A stretch of DNA of 64,000 nucleotides from Scytalidium lignicola. Its lineage: Eukaryota; Ascomycota; Leotiomycetes. The stretch lies in NCBI GenBank assembly GCA_002812745.2, contig NCSJ02000001.1, forward strand, positions 1 through 64,000, in the 5' to 3' direction. This document shows positions 11,332-22,164 of the stretch, piece by piece (the first letter of the stretch is position 1; the number at the start of each line of letters is the position of its first letter). Position numbers and translations under genes: made by a program. Under the pieces are notes generated by a model. That model saw only the letters and a list, made by a program, of their open reading frames with translations. It made no database searches and was not told the DNA's origin.

Positions 11332-12423
11332 CTATAACAATGCTGTAGAACCACCCATACCATGCCATCCCTCAATATCAAATTCAAAATGCATATCACC
11401 CTTATTCCTCTCTATAGGGACGGCTTTTGAATCAAACAATGCTCGTTCTGTGTAAGTCACACGTCCATTCCAATCCACAAGAATGACTGTCTGCCGTTGT
11501 GTTCCATAAACGCCCGACATTATACCGTTAGTGCTTGACTGTGTTTCTGGTCTCTCTTCCTCTGTTAACTCCGTTTCCGATGCCCCTCTAACTCTATTAC
11601 CATCTGATGCTGTCTCCTTAACGCCATTCTCTAATTTCGAAGCCCCATTTGTTTCGCAGACCTCCTTAAGTGGCATAGGAGTCCCGAGTGGAGGGATGAA
11701 GATGGACTGCCGGAGCTCAGGAATAATCTCCTCAAACTCTTTTCCCTGGTAATCTGGAAGAGTATTTGTATCCAGCACACTGAATATCTTCTCTATTAAA
11801 GCCTCCTTTCCTAGTCCAAGTTGTATGTCTTCATTAACAGCCTCCATTAGCTTCTCCTTACCTAATTCGACTTTTGGCCAGGTTTCAGGATCATCATATG
11901 AAGTGTTGCTGAGACCATATACGAGACCCCTCTCTCCTGCAATCCATGGCACTTCGTCCGCAGTACCACTCCTGTTAGAAATGACAGCTAATGGTTCTAT
12001 CTGGGGCTGCTCTCCTTTATTTTTCTTCCTTAATTTCCCACAAATGACTGAGAAACCTCCAACACCTTTTACACCTTCTCCTTCCAATAACCGATGGACA
12101 AATTGCTGTATGCTCTCCTCCTCCGGACTCGTTAACCATGCTGTGACCATACCACCTCTACTTCTCTGTCCTTGTACCGGATGTGACTCATCATGAGTAT
12201 CTGTTTCACGGTAGTTTGTTAACACGGAGAAATTTCCTTTGTCCGTGATTCCAAGCCATGTTCCTTGTTCAGCACGCTGAAGATCGCGAGAAGAGAGAAT
12301 CTTTTGGCTTTCAGCTGTCCACCAGTGAGGTCTACTTGTTGGTCGAAGGATGAATTCGTCACGATTATCGCAGACGATCAGCGCATATGAAGGATGAGCT
12401 GTGGTGAGGAGGACAATACACAT
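11332..12423 (-). CDS. NRDE-family protein, TANGO2-like
   Basis: Single exon, 363 aa. The N-terminus MCIVLLTTAHPSYALIVCDN, followed directly by RDEF, is the hallmark NRDE motif with the initial Met-Cys of the TANGO2 (transport and Golgi organisation 2) family. The RP-WW-ILS-RD-G-TWLGI pattern and a long NYRE segment follow, again as in the family. The middle (about residues 260-300) is Thr/Glu-rich and variable. The C-terminus contains VILVDWNGRVTYTER. TANGO2 proteins act in the cytosol and mitochondria and have been linked to heme and lipid handling; the precise role in fungi is uncertain. ATG at 12423 gives the conserved Met-Cys start. Confidence 0.9.
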   Translation of the reverse strand: MCIVLLTTAHPSYALIVCDNRDEFILRPTSRPHWWTAESQKILSSRDLQRAEQGTWLGITDKGNFSVLTNYRETDTHDESHPVQGQRSRGGMVTAWLTSPEEESIQQFVHRLLEGEGVKGVGGFSVICGKLRKKNKGEQPQIEPLAVISNRSGTADEVPWIAGERGLVYGLSNTSYDDPETWPKVELGKEKLMEAVNEDIQLGLGKEALIEKIFSVLDTNTLPDYQGKEFEEIIPELRQSIFIPPLGTPMPLKEVCETNGASKLENGVKETASDGNRVRGASETELTEEERPETQSSTNGIMSGVYGTQRQTVILVDWNGRVTYTERALFDSKAVPIERNKGDMHFEFDIEGWHGMGGSTALL

Positions 12424-12992
12424 AATTGTGGTTGCTCTGAAAAAAAGGTTTGGCTGGCTTAGTAGTATTCAGATACTACAGTCTATAGTGCTTTCCTAGC
12501 CTGTGTGTGGTATTGAAAATAAAAGGAGACTGCACTTGGCAATGAATTTATATGTTTCTTACCGCTTTTCTCCTTGATGGCTTGAGTGTTTAAGAGTTTG
12601 ATGGCCTGATGTTGGCAAACATTCTGTTGTCGGTGAACCGTATATTTCCGCCACAGTTCTGGACCACTACGTAGAATACGTAGATCAAGCCACGTTTGGA
12701 GAGCCTCGGCATCAGGTCATGCGAGGCTGTGGCTTGATAAGGCTACAGTTAATTAACGTTAACGTGACAGCGTACTGGGACATTCGTTAAGGCTGTAAGA
12801 GAAGATGATGATATCATAACCGCCGAGCTTACAATGAACAAATTCACAAATTTATTTACTTGCACACACCTCTAATCAGAACATAGTCTTAGGAGAAGTT
12901 GCATTTGTCAAAAGACATACACAGCACTCTACATCAAGTAACATTATGACAAAGCTTTATTGAGGGGAGATAAGCGCGTGATTTCGATATCT
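12424..12992. other. Intergenic with a strong hairpin
   Basis: Between the NRDE gene and the tRNA. No coding region. It contains a compound inverted repeat at 12684-12738 (separate entry). Confidence 0.5.
12684..12738. repeat. Two-part stem-loop
   Basis: Outer arms ATCAAGCCAC (12684-12693) and GTGGCTTGAT (12729-12738) are perfect complements, 10 bp. Directly inside lie AGCCTCG (12702-12708) and CGAGGCT (12722-12728), 7 bp, leaving a 13-nt loop and an 8-nt bulge on the 5' side. Such a 17-bp paired structure in 55 nt is unlikely by chance in this composition. It sits 260 bp upstream of the NRDE ATG and 255 bp before the tRNA. Nature unknown: small structured RNA, attenuating leader structure or relic of an inverted-repeat element. 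Confidence 0.65.
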
Positions 12993-13119
12993 GGGCGCTT
13001 GGTTTAGTGGTATAATGTTCGCTTTGCATTCTGAGGGGTGATTGGGCTCGTTGGGTTACAGTTAAGTTCCAAGAATACACACATGCGAAAGGTCGCTGGT
13101 TCGATTCCTGCAGTGTCCA
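12993..13119 (+). tRNA. tRNA-Ala (anticodon UGC) with 55-nt intron
   Basis: Acceptor arms GGGCGCT and AGTGTCC pair over 7 bp and include G3:U70, the alanine identity pair; the discriminator is A. The D arm is TGGTTTAGTGGTA and the T arm GGTTCGATTCC. The anticodon stem is TTCGC (13018-13022) with GCGAA (13085-13089); loop bases put TGC at 13025-13027. An intron of about 55 nt (13029-13083) interrupts after position 37, leaving a 72-nt mature tRNA. A run of six T residues about 10 bp downstream serves as Pol III terminator. Confidence 0.9.
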
Positions 13120-13466
13120 ATTTCCAATTTTTTGGTATTTACTTGTGGTTTTGCCCATCTTTGCTAGAATAATTTTTAGACAAAATTCAATCCGTGGATT
13201 TTACTGCTATAAGTTTTTTACTGTAGTACTTGTACATATGAGTTTCAGATAGGGTTAGCAGATTTCATGGCGGTGCCTGTTCTGCCTGGAGCACAACTGA
13301 TGACACCCGTGCTCACCTCCTCCGCCACCCTTCCTGCAGCTCCATTTGTCACTCCTTGTTTCAATATTATAAACAGCTGGACCAACGAATACAGCAACTT
13401 CAGATATACACACCTTTATCGGGCCTCCTAGATAGAAGCTCCATTGTAGTCTTTGTGAGCTACATC
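13120..13466. other. Intergenic: tRNA terminator and TB2 promoter
   Basis: Begins with the T-run behind the tRNA; the rest is the leader and promoter of the TB2/DP1 gene. A GC-rich stretch at 13265-13345 shows no coding potential I can support. Confidence 0.45.
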
Positions 13467-14604
13467 ATGTTCGACTTATTCGCAAATCTCTTATCGTAGG
13501 AGTACCCCGCGCAATTGTCCTCCCCGATCTACATAGCTTCGGATCCTTCTAACTCGACAATAGTTCTATTCCGACCTTCGTATTCCCCGTTTTCGCATCC
13601 TATAAAGCTCTCAAGACCTCTGATCCTGCCTTACTTGCACCATGGCTCATGTATTGGGTTGTCCTCGCAATCGCTTTGCTAGTTGAATCATGGGCTGGAT
13701 TCATCCTCTTTTGGTAAGTCAAAGACAGCTCCGTATTATCCACAAGAGCTTCTCTAATCCTATTTATGTATCTAGGATCCCTTTCTACGGCTGGTTCCGT
13801 CTTGTATTCCTTCTCTACCTTATCTTGCCCCAAACCCAAGGCGCCCGATATCTATATGAGGAGTATGTGCACCCATGGCTCCAGGAGAATGAATTAGCTA
13901 TCGACGACTTCATATCCTCTGCTCATGAACGCGCAAAGGCAGCCGGTCTTACATATTTAAACCAAGCCATTGAGTTTGTCAGAACACGCCTTCTCAATTT
14001 ACCTCCAAAGGAGCCTACCCCTCCTACGACACCGTCTACGTTCAGTTACGCCCAGAGCCTTATCTCACGGTTTAATCTCCCTTCTGCCCGATCCGGACTT
14101 ACTTCACATTATGGAGGAGGGTCAACAAACACGGGGAATGATTTATACTCTCTCCTCGCCTCTGCAGTTACTGCTGCAACAAGCGGATCTACTCAAGATC
14201 GGGACACCACCAATTCTGGTGCTCTCATACCACCAACCGTTCGTGGAGAAGAACGTGTGAACTTCATTGCAGCACAGCGCGAGCGTCTTAGCATCCTTCT
14301 CTCAGCTCTAGATAAAGAAGCGACTGCAATTCAAAACACTGGTACCCAGCGTAGCAGCACAGAAAGGCCAAGGAGCGCCGTGAGTGGGCTTAGTAAAAGC
14401 AGGAGCGAGACAGATTTTGAGAAGATCGACGCAGAAAGTGGTTCAGAAGAGGGAGAAGGGGGCAGCAGACATGGCCATAGAGATTCAAGCGGGACCTGGC
14501 TTCCTTGGGGCTGGACTGGAAAATCTGGAGAGCCAGCTGATTCGGGTAATCATATGGGTATGGATAATGACACCAGAGGTAGGAGCTCAGGTGTTGATGC
14601 TTAA
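13467..14604 (+). CDS. TB2/DP1/HVA22 (REEP/Yop1-like) ER membrane protein
   Basis: Three exons: 13467-13495, 13564-13713, 13776-14604; introns 68 and 62 nt; predicted 335 aa. The start MFDLFANLLSS and the following PTFVFPVFASYKALKTSDP, then LLAPWLMYWVVLAIALLVES, are the TB2/DP1/HVA22 domain, continuing through IPFYGWFRLVFLLYLILPQT. These hydrophobic hairpins insert in the ER membrane and promote tubule curvature (Yop1, REEP). A conserved helix with YLYEEYVHPWLQ follows. The remaining 200 residues are Ser/Thr/Gly-rich and hydrophilic, longer than in yeast Yop1 (180 aa), as is common for the second, longer TB2 paralogue of filamentous fungi. The first exon is only 29 nt long but is required for the conserved start. 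Confidence 0.9.
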
Positions 14605-15017
14605 GCTTTGAATTTATGTATGATACTAATAGCAACACCTATCATGGAATGGATCCTGCTCTGGAGTTCTTCGGTTCTTGGCGACAGCAGTGGCGTGAGC
14701 CACGGGCTAGTTGTGACTCTCTGTTCAGAAATACCAATATTCAGATTATATGTGGCTTGAGTAAACATACGTACCTTTCCTTATGTATGTAATGATGAGA
14801 TCTGTAAAGTGACGCTTGGATTCCTTTCGAGCGGAGTTTTAATGATTATATTTGCCAATTATGTCAAGGTGAGTTGTGAATAGTTTTTATTTTTATTTTT
14901 ATATTATTATGATATACACGTCAGTTTACATTATCTCTAAAGTCCAATAGCTAGACTGGCAAATCGCTCGAGTCCATGTTCAACTCAAAGAAAAGACCAT
15001 GTAATATTTCCCCCCAT
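14605..15017. other. Convergent intergenic
   Basis: Between the converging TB2 and MGM101 genes. AT-rich (for example TTTTTATTTTTATTTTTATAT near 14886), presumably 3' UTRs and poly(A) signals; nothing else seen. Confidence 0.5.
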
Positions 15018-15963
15018 CTAAGCCCCAAACTTAGACTCTTTATACGGGTATCTAACCTCATCATCCCTTCTAAGCCAGATCTGCTTCTTCTTCTTTGAAG
15101 GCACGTGTTCAACCCAAACCTGCTTTGCCTTCTCCTTCATGAAGACTCGTATGTATCTTGGATCCCATAACTCACTGGCAACGCCTAAATCTTTACAACA
15201 TCGCATAAGAGCATTCGATTTACATCCTTCAGTAGCTGTAGGTATGCCTTCGGGAGAAAAGTAGTCTTGCTCGCCTCGCGCAACAGAGACTAACCTGTAC
15301 GAACCCATACGTTAGAACCTGGAATATCTCCTTGCCAGAAAGGCGGGGAGCTTGAGGGGGAAATCCATACCTTCCATGAGCAACAAGCGCATATTCCCGC
15401 GTAATACTCTTCCCAGTAACTATTGTCTCTCCCCTAGGCGCTAATCCCCAACCACCAGGCCCAAAAGCCTTATTCAGTATCCTTCGATATTTGATCTCTG
15501 GCAAGTATATAATTCCATCAGGCTTGACTTCCACATCATCGAACGGAATGGGAGCTAGTAATACATCTGCAGCTTCTTTCGAAAATGGTTGTGCTGATAA
15601 GCCGTGGAAGGACCTTGTCCAGTCCACCTGTCGGCTACCTTCGTCAAGAATCAAAGGTTCATCCGCCAGGCCGCTTGTTAGATTCTGGATTGGTGATATG
15701 GAATCTTTAGAAGGAGTTGTAGGCTTTGGTTTCGATGCTGGGGTGTATTTTGGGGCTTCGGTGGGCTTAGAAGCTGAACTGGGTGTTGCGGCGAAGCGCC
15801 CCGTGGTTGAGATAGATCTAGATTGGGATCCTAGAAGAGCTGTCGCGTTGCCATTATTCAATGTTCTTAACCGCGACCTATTTGTCTTGATACATCGGGA
15901 GATCTGTATTGATGCAGAGCCAGATAAGCCAGAGCGTGATGCTCTGCGCGCTATTGTGGCCAT
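15018..15963 (-). CDS. MGM101: Mitochondrial genome maintenance protein MGM101
   Basis: Two exons: 15963-15371 and 15294-15018; intron 76 nt; predicted 289 aa. The N-terminus is a mitochondrial presequence type (Arg/Ser/Ala-rich, few acids: [20 protein letters not shown]). The conserved single-strand DNA-annealing core starts at [15 protein letters not shown] and includes [31 protein letters not shown] and, after the splice, [12 protein letters not shown] and [23 protein letters not shown]101 is a Rad52-like annealing protein in the mitochondrial nucleoid, needed for mtDNA repair and maintenance. Length matches the family. The C-terminus ends in the expected Lys-rich tract with [12 protein letters not shown]. 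Confidence 0.95.
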
Positions 15964-16240
15964 GATTGATCTATAAGTTGATGTGATTGATGAAACGTTC
16001 GCGAACTACTCAAGGCTGAAAGGGTGCGATGAATGCTGGCCAAGGCGTCAAGCTTGCAAATTGGCACAATGGAACTTTTGTTAAATTTCGAAATATTCAA
16101 GAGGATAGTATGTATTTATTTATTTATTAAGTGGTGATTCTAGAGTGGGATTTTATACATTTATTTTTACACACATCGAGGTGTTGAAACTCAAGTACGA
16201 AAGTACCTCGTTCTTGAGCCATATTTTGCGGTGATCGAAT

Positions 16241-16738
16241 CTATCGCGCATCTTTCATCGATGTCCTCTTATCGTTTTGCTGCAGCTTCCAACACTTCCT
16301 GAAATTCTCCAGCTATGGAATAATAGAAAGGGATATCAGCAACGTTCCAATGATTAATATTCAAAAATACACGTGATATCAAACTTCCCCGCCGCAAAAT
16401 TTGAACTCTTACCTCTGCTTTACACAGTCTCCAGTCCTTCTTTTCATAATAACAGTCAGTCATTTTCATATTCTCATCTATGGGATAATAAGCCTCAATC
16501 CCAAAGCATTTCACGGACATCGAATTTTGTTGAGTGTACTAACCTGCACATCCAGTGCTGAAGATCCGCTTGTCCCTGTTGGTTGAGTTGAGCGTTGGGA
16601 TAGCAAATTTGGGATAAAAAACTCGCACCATTCATCTGGTTCATCATCATCTTCCGTCACTGCAGTCATCTTTGAATTAGATTCCGCCTTCGACATATTT
16701 GATATTGGAGCTTCAGCTGGAGGTGTTGTAAAATTCAT
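16241..16738 (-). CDS. COA4: COA4-like twin CX9C mitochondrial protein
   Basis: Four small exons joined by hand: 16738-16629, 16575-16544 (only 32 nt), 16477-16413, 16312-16241; introns 53, 66 and 100 nt, all GT-AG; predicted 92 aa. The joined protein reads DEPDEWDKRIFSTGCADENM, then KMTDCYYEKKDWRLCKAELE and NFRKCWKLQQNDKR. Its four Cys form two CX9C motifs (CADENMKMTDC and CKAELENFRKC), the signature of intermembrane-space proteins imported and oxidised by the Mia40 pathway. WDKRI, TDCYYEKKDWR-CK-E and F-CW match cytochrome c oxidase assembly factor 4 (COA4/Cmc3). The start at 16738 is the upstream in-frame ATG; an inner Met could also be used. It is divergently arranged with biotin ligase, 61 bp away. 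Confidence 0.85.
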
Positions 16739-16799
16739 TTAAAATATCAGGCAATATCTTCAATTTGCTAAGACCTCGGTTGAGGGCGGTGACTCAAAT

Positions 16800-19044
16800 A
16801 TGAGCAATTCGAAGCTTAATGTATTAGTTTATTCTGGTGAGAACCCGCGTATGTTTTGAGAAGACTTTTTAAACATCAATAGGTAATGGGACTACTATCG
16901 AGTCTGTCCGTCAATGTTTGTACACTTTACGCCGTTTGATATCTCCAAATTATGCAGTGATCCCGGTGACAGAATCAGCTATCCTCAAAGAGCCATGGAC
17001 GGCTTCCTGTGCCCTCCTTGTCTTTCCAGGTGGAGCGGATTTAGGTTATTGTCAGAGTCTAAATGGAGACGGTAATCGACGCATTGCTCAGTATGTACGT
17101 CGAGGTGGTGCATACCTTGGGCTTTGCGCAGGTGGCTACTATGGAAGTTCGAGATGTGAATTTGAGGTTGGAAATGGAAAGCTAGAGGTTATTGGATCTC
17201 GGGAATTACAATTCTTTCCGGGAACATGCCGTGGCTGCGTATTCAAAGGTTTTGCTTATCACAGCGAAGCTGGAGCCAGGGCTGCAGAACTACGGGTTGA
17301 AAATAACTTATTTAAAGATGAAACAGTAACCAAAACATTTCGGTCATATTATAATGGTGGCGGCGTGTTCGTTAATGCGAAGGGCTTTTCAGACAAAGGC
17401 GTTGAGGTCATTGCGAGTTATGTCGACCCCATGGAAGTGGATGGAGGCGATGGAGCTGCAGCCGTGATATACTGTAAGGTTGGTGAAGGTGCAGCTCTCC
17501 TCACTGGCGTACACCCAGAGTAAGCAATCCGCCGTATGTGTGTATCGAGCCTAACTGTTTCTGAAGATTTGCTGCTGTCAATCTCAATTCTGATGCTGGT
17601 GGACCTGACTATGCTAAGGTCGTCAAGGCATTGTTAGAAGATGATGAAGCTCGGACATCATTCTTAAAGGCATGCTTGGTTAAGTTGGGGATGACAGTTA
17701 ACCAGGAGCAATCTTCAATACCTTCCCTCTCCAGCCTTCATCTTTCATCATTGAATCACATTGAAGTCTCGGAATTATTGGAGGACTGGAAAGAAATAAT
17801 CACTGAGGAGGATGGTGAAGATTATATTAAGGGGGAGAATGATACTTTCCATCTAGAAAAACAACAGTCAAAATGGTCTTTGAATACTCTTGCCAAATCT
17901 CTTCCACTCGTTGGTAGCTCCGAAAAAGATAAAGAGAACATTAACGCTGAACAACCAGAGGTTGCTGGTTCGGACGATAAAATTGTCGATTATAATGCGA
18001 TAATCAAGTCTCTGATTTCCCATGAGTCAGTATGGCCAGGTATCAAGGAGACTCCAAACTTCAACCATCATGCGTTTTATGCAAACTTGCGTCAGTATCA
18101 AAACGAAGGGAATATTGAGGCCGAAGAATTCGGTAAGACCTTACTTTATGGAAATGTTATCACAAGTACGAATACACTCCTCGAAAAGTAAGTATTTAGT
18201 ACTCCATTTTACTGTTATCAGCTAATTCGAAAAGAAATCCCAAACTTCTTTCTCGACTACCAAATGGATTCACATGTACGGCCTCCGTTCAGCTTGCTGG
18301 CAGGGGACGAGGGTCAAACGTATGGGTCTCACCCGCTGGTTCCCTTATTTTATCTACCGTTATCAGACATCCCATGGAGCTCAGTAATATAGCCCCGGTT
18401 GTATTTGTTCAATATTTGGCTGCCATTGCTGTCGTTGAAGGTATTAAGTCCTATGACCGCGGGTATAACGACATACCCATGAAGCTGAAATGGCCAAATG
18501 ACATTTGTAAGTCTAAGCAGATATCCTAACCTATGTGACGAATCTAACCAACTCAGACGCCCAGGATCCAACGAAGCCCGGGAAGAAAGAATACGTCAAA
18601 GTAGGAGGGGTCCTTGTAAATTCTTCCTATTCTTCTGGAAACTACGATCTTGTTGTCGGCATTGGTATTAATGCCACAAACCAGGCGCCAACTACATCAC
18701 TCAATGCGCTGCTTCCACCGCATCTCGCGCCATTCACCCTAGAGAAGCTATTAGCTCGAATATTAACAAAGTTTGAGGACATATATCTGAGGTTCCGTCG
18801 CAGAGGATTTGATAAACAGCTTCAGGAAACCTATTATAAACATTGGCTGCATGCAGATCAGATAGTCACTCTCGAAGCCGAAGGTGGTGTAAGAGCTCGA
18901 ATAAAGGGAATTACTACTAATTGGGGCTTATTACAAGTTGAGGAGTTAGGGTGGGAGGATCGGCCGACTGGAAGGATTTGGGAGTTGCAAAGCGATAGCA
19001 ATAGTTTCGACTTCTTTAAAGGGCTTCTGAAGAGGAAAGTGTGA
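16800..19044 (+). CDS. BPL1: Biotin-protein ligase (holocarboxylase synthetase)
   Basis: Five exons: 16800-16836, 16883-17519, 17567-18187, 18235-18506, 18557-19044; predicted 684 aa, the size of yeast Bpl1. The N-terminal 240 residues are the glutamine-amidotransferase-like BPL_N domain (NVLVYSG, LLVFPGGADLGYC, YLGLCAGGYYGS). The catalytic BPL/LplA domain begins after residue 400: TSTNTLLEK, the biotinyl-AMP loop GRGRGSNVWVSP, STVIRHP, LKWPNDI, VKVGGVLVNS and VVGIGINATNQAP. A C-terminal SH3-like BPL_C part follows (ARIKGITTNWGLLQVEELGW). The enzyme attaches biotin to pyruvate and acetyl-CoA carboxylases in the cytosol. It diverges from COA4 and converges with HRI1, 138 bp away. Confidence 0.95.
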
Positions 19045-19182
19045 GGTGATTAATTCCAGACGTAGTTTCTGAATTTAAAACTATGTTCGTTTGATAGAAA
19101 CAATGGCGTGGCCGAGTTATAAGACGAGGATCTCAGGGAGCTTGTAGCAGATGATAAACATATGATAGTTCTTGAGTTATCT

Positions 19183-20026
19183 TTAGGACCACTTATAGCT
19201 CTCGATACACTCCCATTCAAGGGTGCTTGATGGGAATACTTTCCCTATAGATATCTCTTCGCCGAACAGCTCAGTTGACAAGTCGAGCTTTCCAATTGCA
19301 AGAACCTGTTGCCATCCCGCCTTCACATCCCACTTCCACCTAGCTACGCTGATAGTATCTCCTACCCTGAGAACAGCTTCTATAAATTGTGCAATCCTAA
19401 TTGCTTTACCTCGAACATAAGGATCCGGCTTCTCAGTTTTCAGAACCCAGGAGACATACTGTTCCTCGTTGCCTGTTCTTATGGGATCAAGATCTTCCCA
19501 CAGTTCCTCATAATTAGTCACTATCCCTGTAGCAGGATTAACCATAGCGCCCTTTTCCAAAACCTCACTACTGTTCTCTATTGGGAACATATCTCCTTCG
19601 TCCTCTACACTGTCAATAGTTTTGTTATCCACCCAATGTCTCCATACTGTATGGCTAGGTTTAATTAGTTTGCCTGCTTCATATTCTGCGGGGCTGCTAG
19701 TAGAGGTCCCTGCGAACCCCCATTCTAGCCTCTTTATTCCATCATTATCAGATGGATCAACTGGGAGGGCTGGTTGTGACGAGTCTGTTGGTTTAAAGAT
19801 GCGGATATCTACATAGTGCTTTCCTGCAGAAGTGAGAACCAGAGTACTGATAATAAACTATTAGAAGGTATCCTGCAAGCCGAGGAATTGTGAGTTACTC
19901 GGTATTCTCTCCAGCTAATTCATCCTGTGCTTGTTAGGCCCTATGCATCGACACGACGAATATAGTGAGATCACTTACCCCCCATTTAATGTGTTTTCTA
20001 ATTGAAATAAATGGATGAGATACCAT
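19183..20026 (-). CDS. HRI1: HRI1-like protein
   Basis: Three exons: 20026-19979 (48 nt), 19924-19899 (26 nt), 19846-19183; introns 54 and 52 nt; predicted 245 aa. The joined start reads MVSHPFISIRKHIKWG, then DELAGENTDTLVLTSAGKHY, VDIRIFKP. It is followed by LEWGFAGTS, TVWRHWVDNKTIDSVEDEGD, MVNPATG, and YEELWEDLDP, the pattern of the fungal Hri1 (Hrr25-interacting protein) family, a two-barrel lipocalin-like fold of about 245 aa. Its biochemical role is unclear; in yeast it interacts with casein kinase Hrr25. The two tiny 5' exons are needed to build the conserved N-terminal strand and are easily missed by gene callers. Confidence 0.85.
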
Positions 20027-20532
20027 TGTTCATACCACACTTCAAATTATATAGTAATGTCACAGAATATATAGGTCGAAGATGGGGTGGAATACAACAA
20101 GTTGCCGAGCCTGATATTCGTGGTTATCTCAGCTTTGTGGGGAGCTGCTGTCAGAGGGAGCGATCCCGCTCTGCTTGGCCGCGATTTGCTTTCATCACTA
20201 AACTTATTTTTTCTCTATCACGAGCAACAAACTTAACTACAATGAAAATGGCTATTTGTCAGGGTTTCTGATAACCATTGACATAATTGACAAGTACAGG
20301 ATCACTAACACATTGCTGAGCTTACAGAACCTGGAATGAGAAGTATGAAGAAAATTACATGATATCGTAGTATAATATAATACGGCATTAGAGTAGAGGG
20401 ATGAGCGCTGCCGATAATGAACGCACCAAGGCTCTCTGTAAGAACAATCCAAGATCCATAATACTCCCTCTCTCAAAAATATCCGAGGTATAAGACAAGG
20501 GAAGAACGGAGGGAAAAGACGCAACATCCACC

Positions 20533-21577
20533 TCAGGCTCGAGCGCTAACCTGCTCTCTTACTGAGGCACCTGATGCACGATACCAAACATCACCTCCCC
20601 ATCTCATCATGCGTTCAATAGCAGCCGTAGGCGTGTCCACAGCAGGCCTCACGTCTAAGTAGAAGACAGGTTCACCAGTAGGTTCTGGCGGTCCTGAATA
20701 ATAATCAATCACGTATCTTATGGGCTTCGCTTCACCATTATATTCTCTCTGAACAAACCAGTCGTGACGATCAAAAGGAGGTTCAGATCTGCTTCAGTTA
20801 GCAAAATTCGTGGCATTACAATCCAAACAACCTACCCAAATTTGCTGGGGTAGATCCATCCCATGAGCTGGATCATTGCTGCTTTCGGCGTCATCTCCTG
20901 TGGTCGTCCTTGGAATCTTATTAACTTTGGCTGCGCAATGCTATCTTCCTCAGATCTAGTAGCTAATGCATTTTCTTCCCCTCTCTTTGATATTTCCCAT
21001 CCTCTCCCTAGTCCCCCACCAAACCGCCGCTCCCATTCAACTATTTCTGCCCACGCCCCTTCATTCAAGAAGTTATGCACAGATACCATACTCTCGACTG
21101 CCGTGATATCGGTGTCAGTGTAGCCTTTCCGTAAGAGGGCATTGTACATCTGTTGAGGCGACGGATATTCCCAGTTCCCATCTCCAGTTCCCTTAGGTAT
21201 CGACGACGGCTCTCGTTCTGTGGGAAGCGAAACTGCCTGGTTTGCTGCTCGATCTTGAGATAAATCAGGGAACATATAATTAAGTGGATTAAGTTTCGAA
21301 AATGTCGAAGATTTCTTGGGATGATTTTTAGCCTCGCCGTCTCCGCCGGGAGTATATGGGCATGCTGTCTCTGCAGGAGGAGGCTTGGCAACAGTTTTCA
21401 GGGCATCCGCGCTATGTTTGTGCATAGGACATGATGGCTATCTATCATTAATAGAGTACTTTCAGAGGAGTTTGATTGACTCACAGGAGGTGATCCAGAA
21501 CCACTCACAGGCATAGGATGGGGAGCAACTCGCGAATTCACGAGAGAGACATCAGAATCTGCCCAAAACCAGCCCAT
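20533..21577 (-). CDS. Holocytochrome c synthase (cytochrome c-type heme lyase)
   Basis: Three exons: 21577-21485, 21437-20836, 20788-20533; both introns 47 nt; predicted 316 aa. The N-terminus MGWFWADSD and [12 protein letters not shown] contain a CP heme-binding motif typical of HCCS; a second CPY follows. The catalytic part has [46 protein letters not shown] (the heme-ligand His region), [26 protein letters not shown] and [12 protein letters not shown]. The enzyme covalently joins heme to apocytochrome c or c1 in the mitochondrial intermembrane space. Whether this is the Cyc3 (c) or Cyt2 (c1) type I cannot decide. It is divergent from the UbiB-like gene. Confidence 0.93.
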
Positions 21578-22164
21578 TTTTGTTTGGATTCTTCGATTGA
21601 CGACCCCTAACTATGCGAACAAGATTAAAAACTTAGTAGTAGATAGAAGGAATTGTGTTATGCTGAATATTTAATGTCGAAATTTTTTTCCAAGAGGCAA
21701 GGCTGCCCGACGGGATCGCGATATGGCTCGTTCCGGGAATAAAAATAGTCAATGACACCACCTTAATATGCTCCCGGACCCTCCCGTGCGACTGGTAGGC
21801 AAATTGTTATTCAGCCTCGCGCAAGCTTCGGAGTCCTCGACGGAAGCGATTTTTACAGGAGATTTACTCAATTTCACTTACAGTTTCGGCTTCCATGATT
21901 AATTCTTGATTAACTTATTTCAGCTGGTAATAGTTCTGGACCATGTTAGGGGGGAATTGTTGCTAATTAACTTGCAGAAGGTGTTGTTGCCCCTGAAAGA
22001 TTTAAGTAGGCAACCTGACGTCACAGGAAATCACAAGCCAGCCACGTCTGATGGTGAAATGGGAAAGTCTTCCATAACCACAACTTCACCAACGACGTCT
22101 GCCGCCCTCAATGGAAGAGAGATAGTATTGATACGCAGCCGACTAATACGATCTTTTGAGGAAG
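21578..22164. other. Divergent promoter region
   Basis: Lies between the starts of the heme lyase gene (minus) and the UbiB/ADCK gene (plus). An open frame at 21906-22181 shows no family resemblance; I see nothing else. Probably a shared promoter for two mitochondrial genes. Confidence 0.45.
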
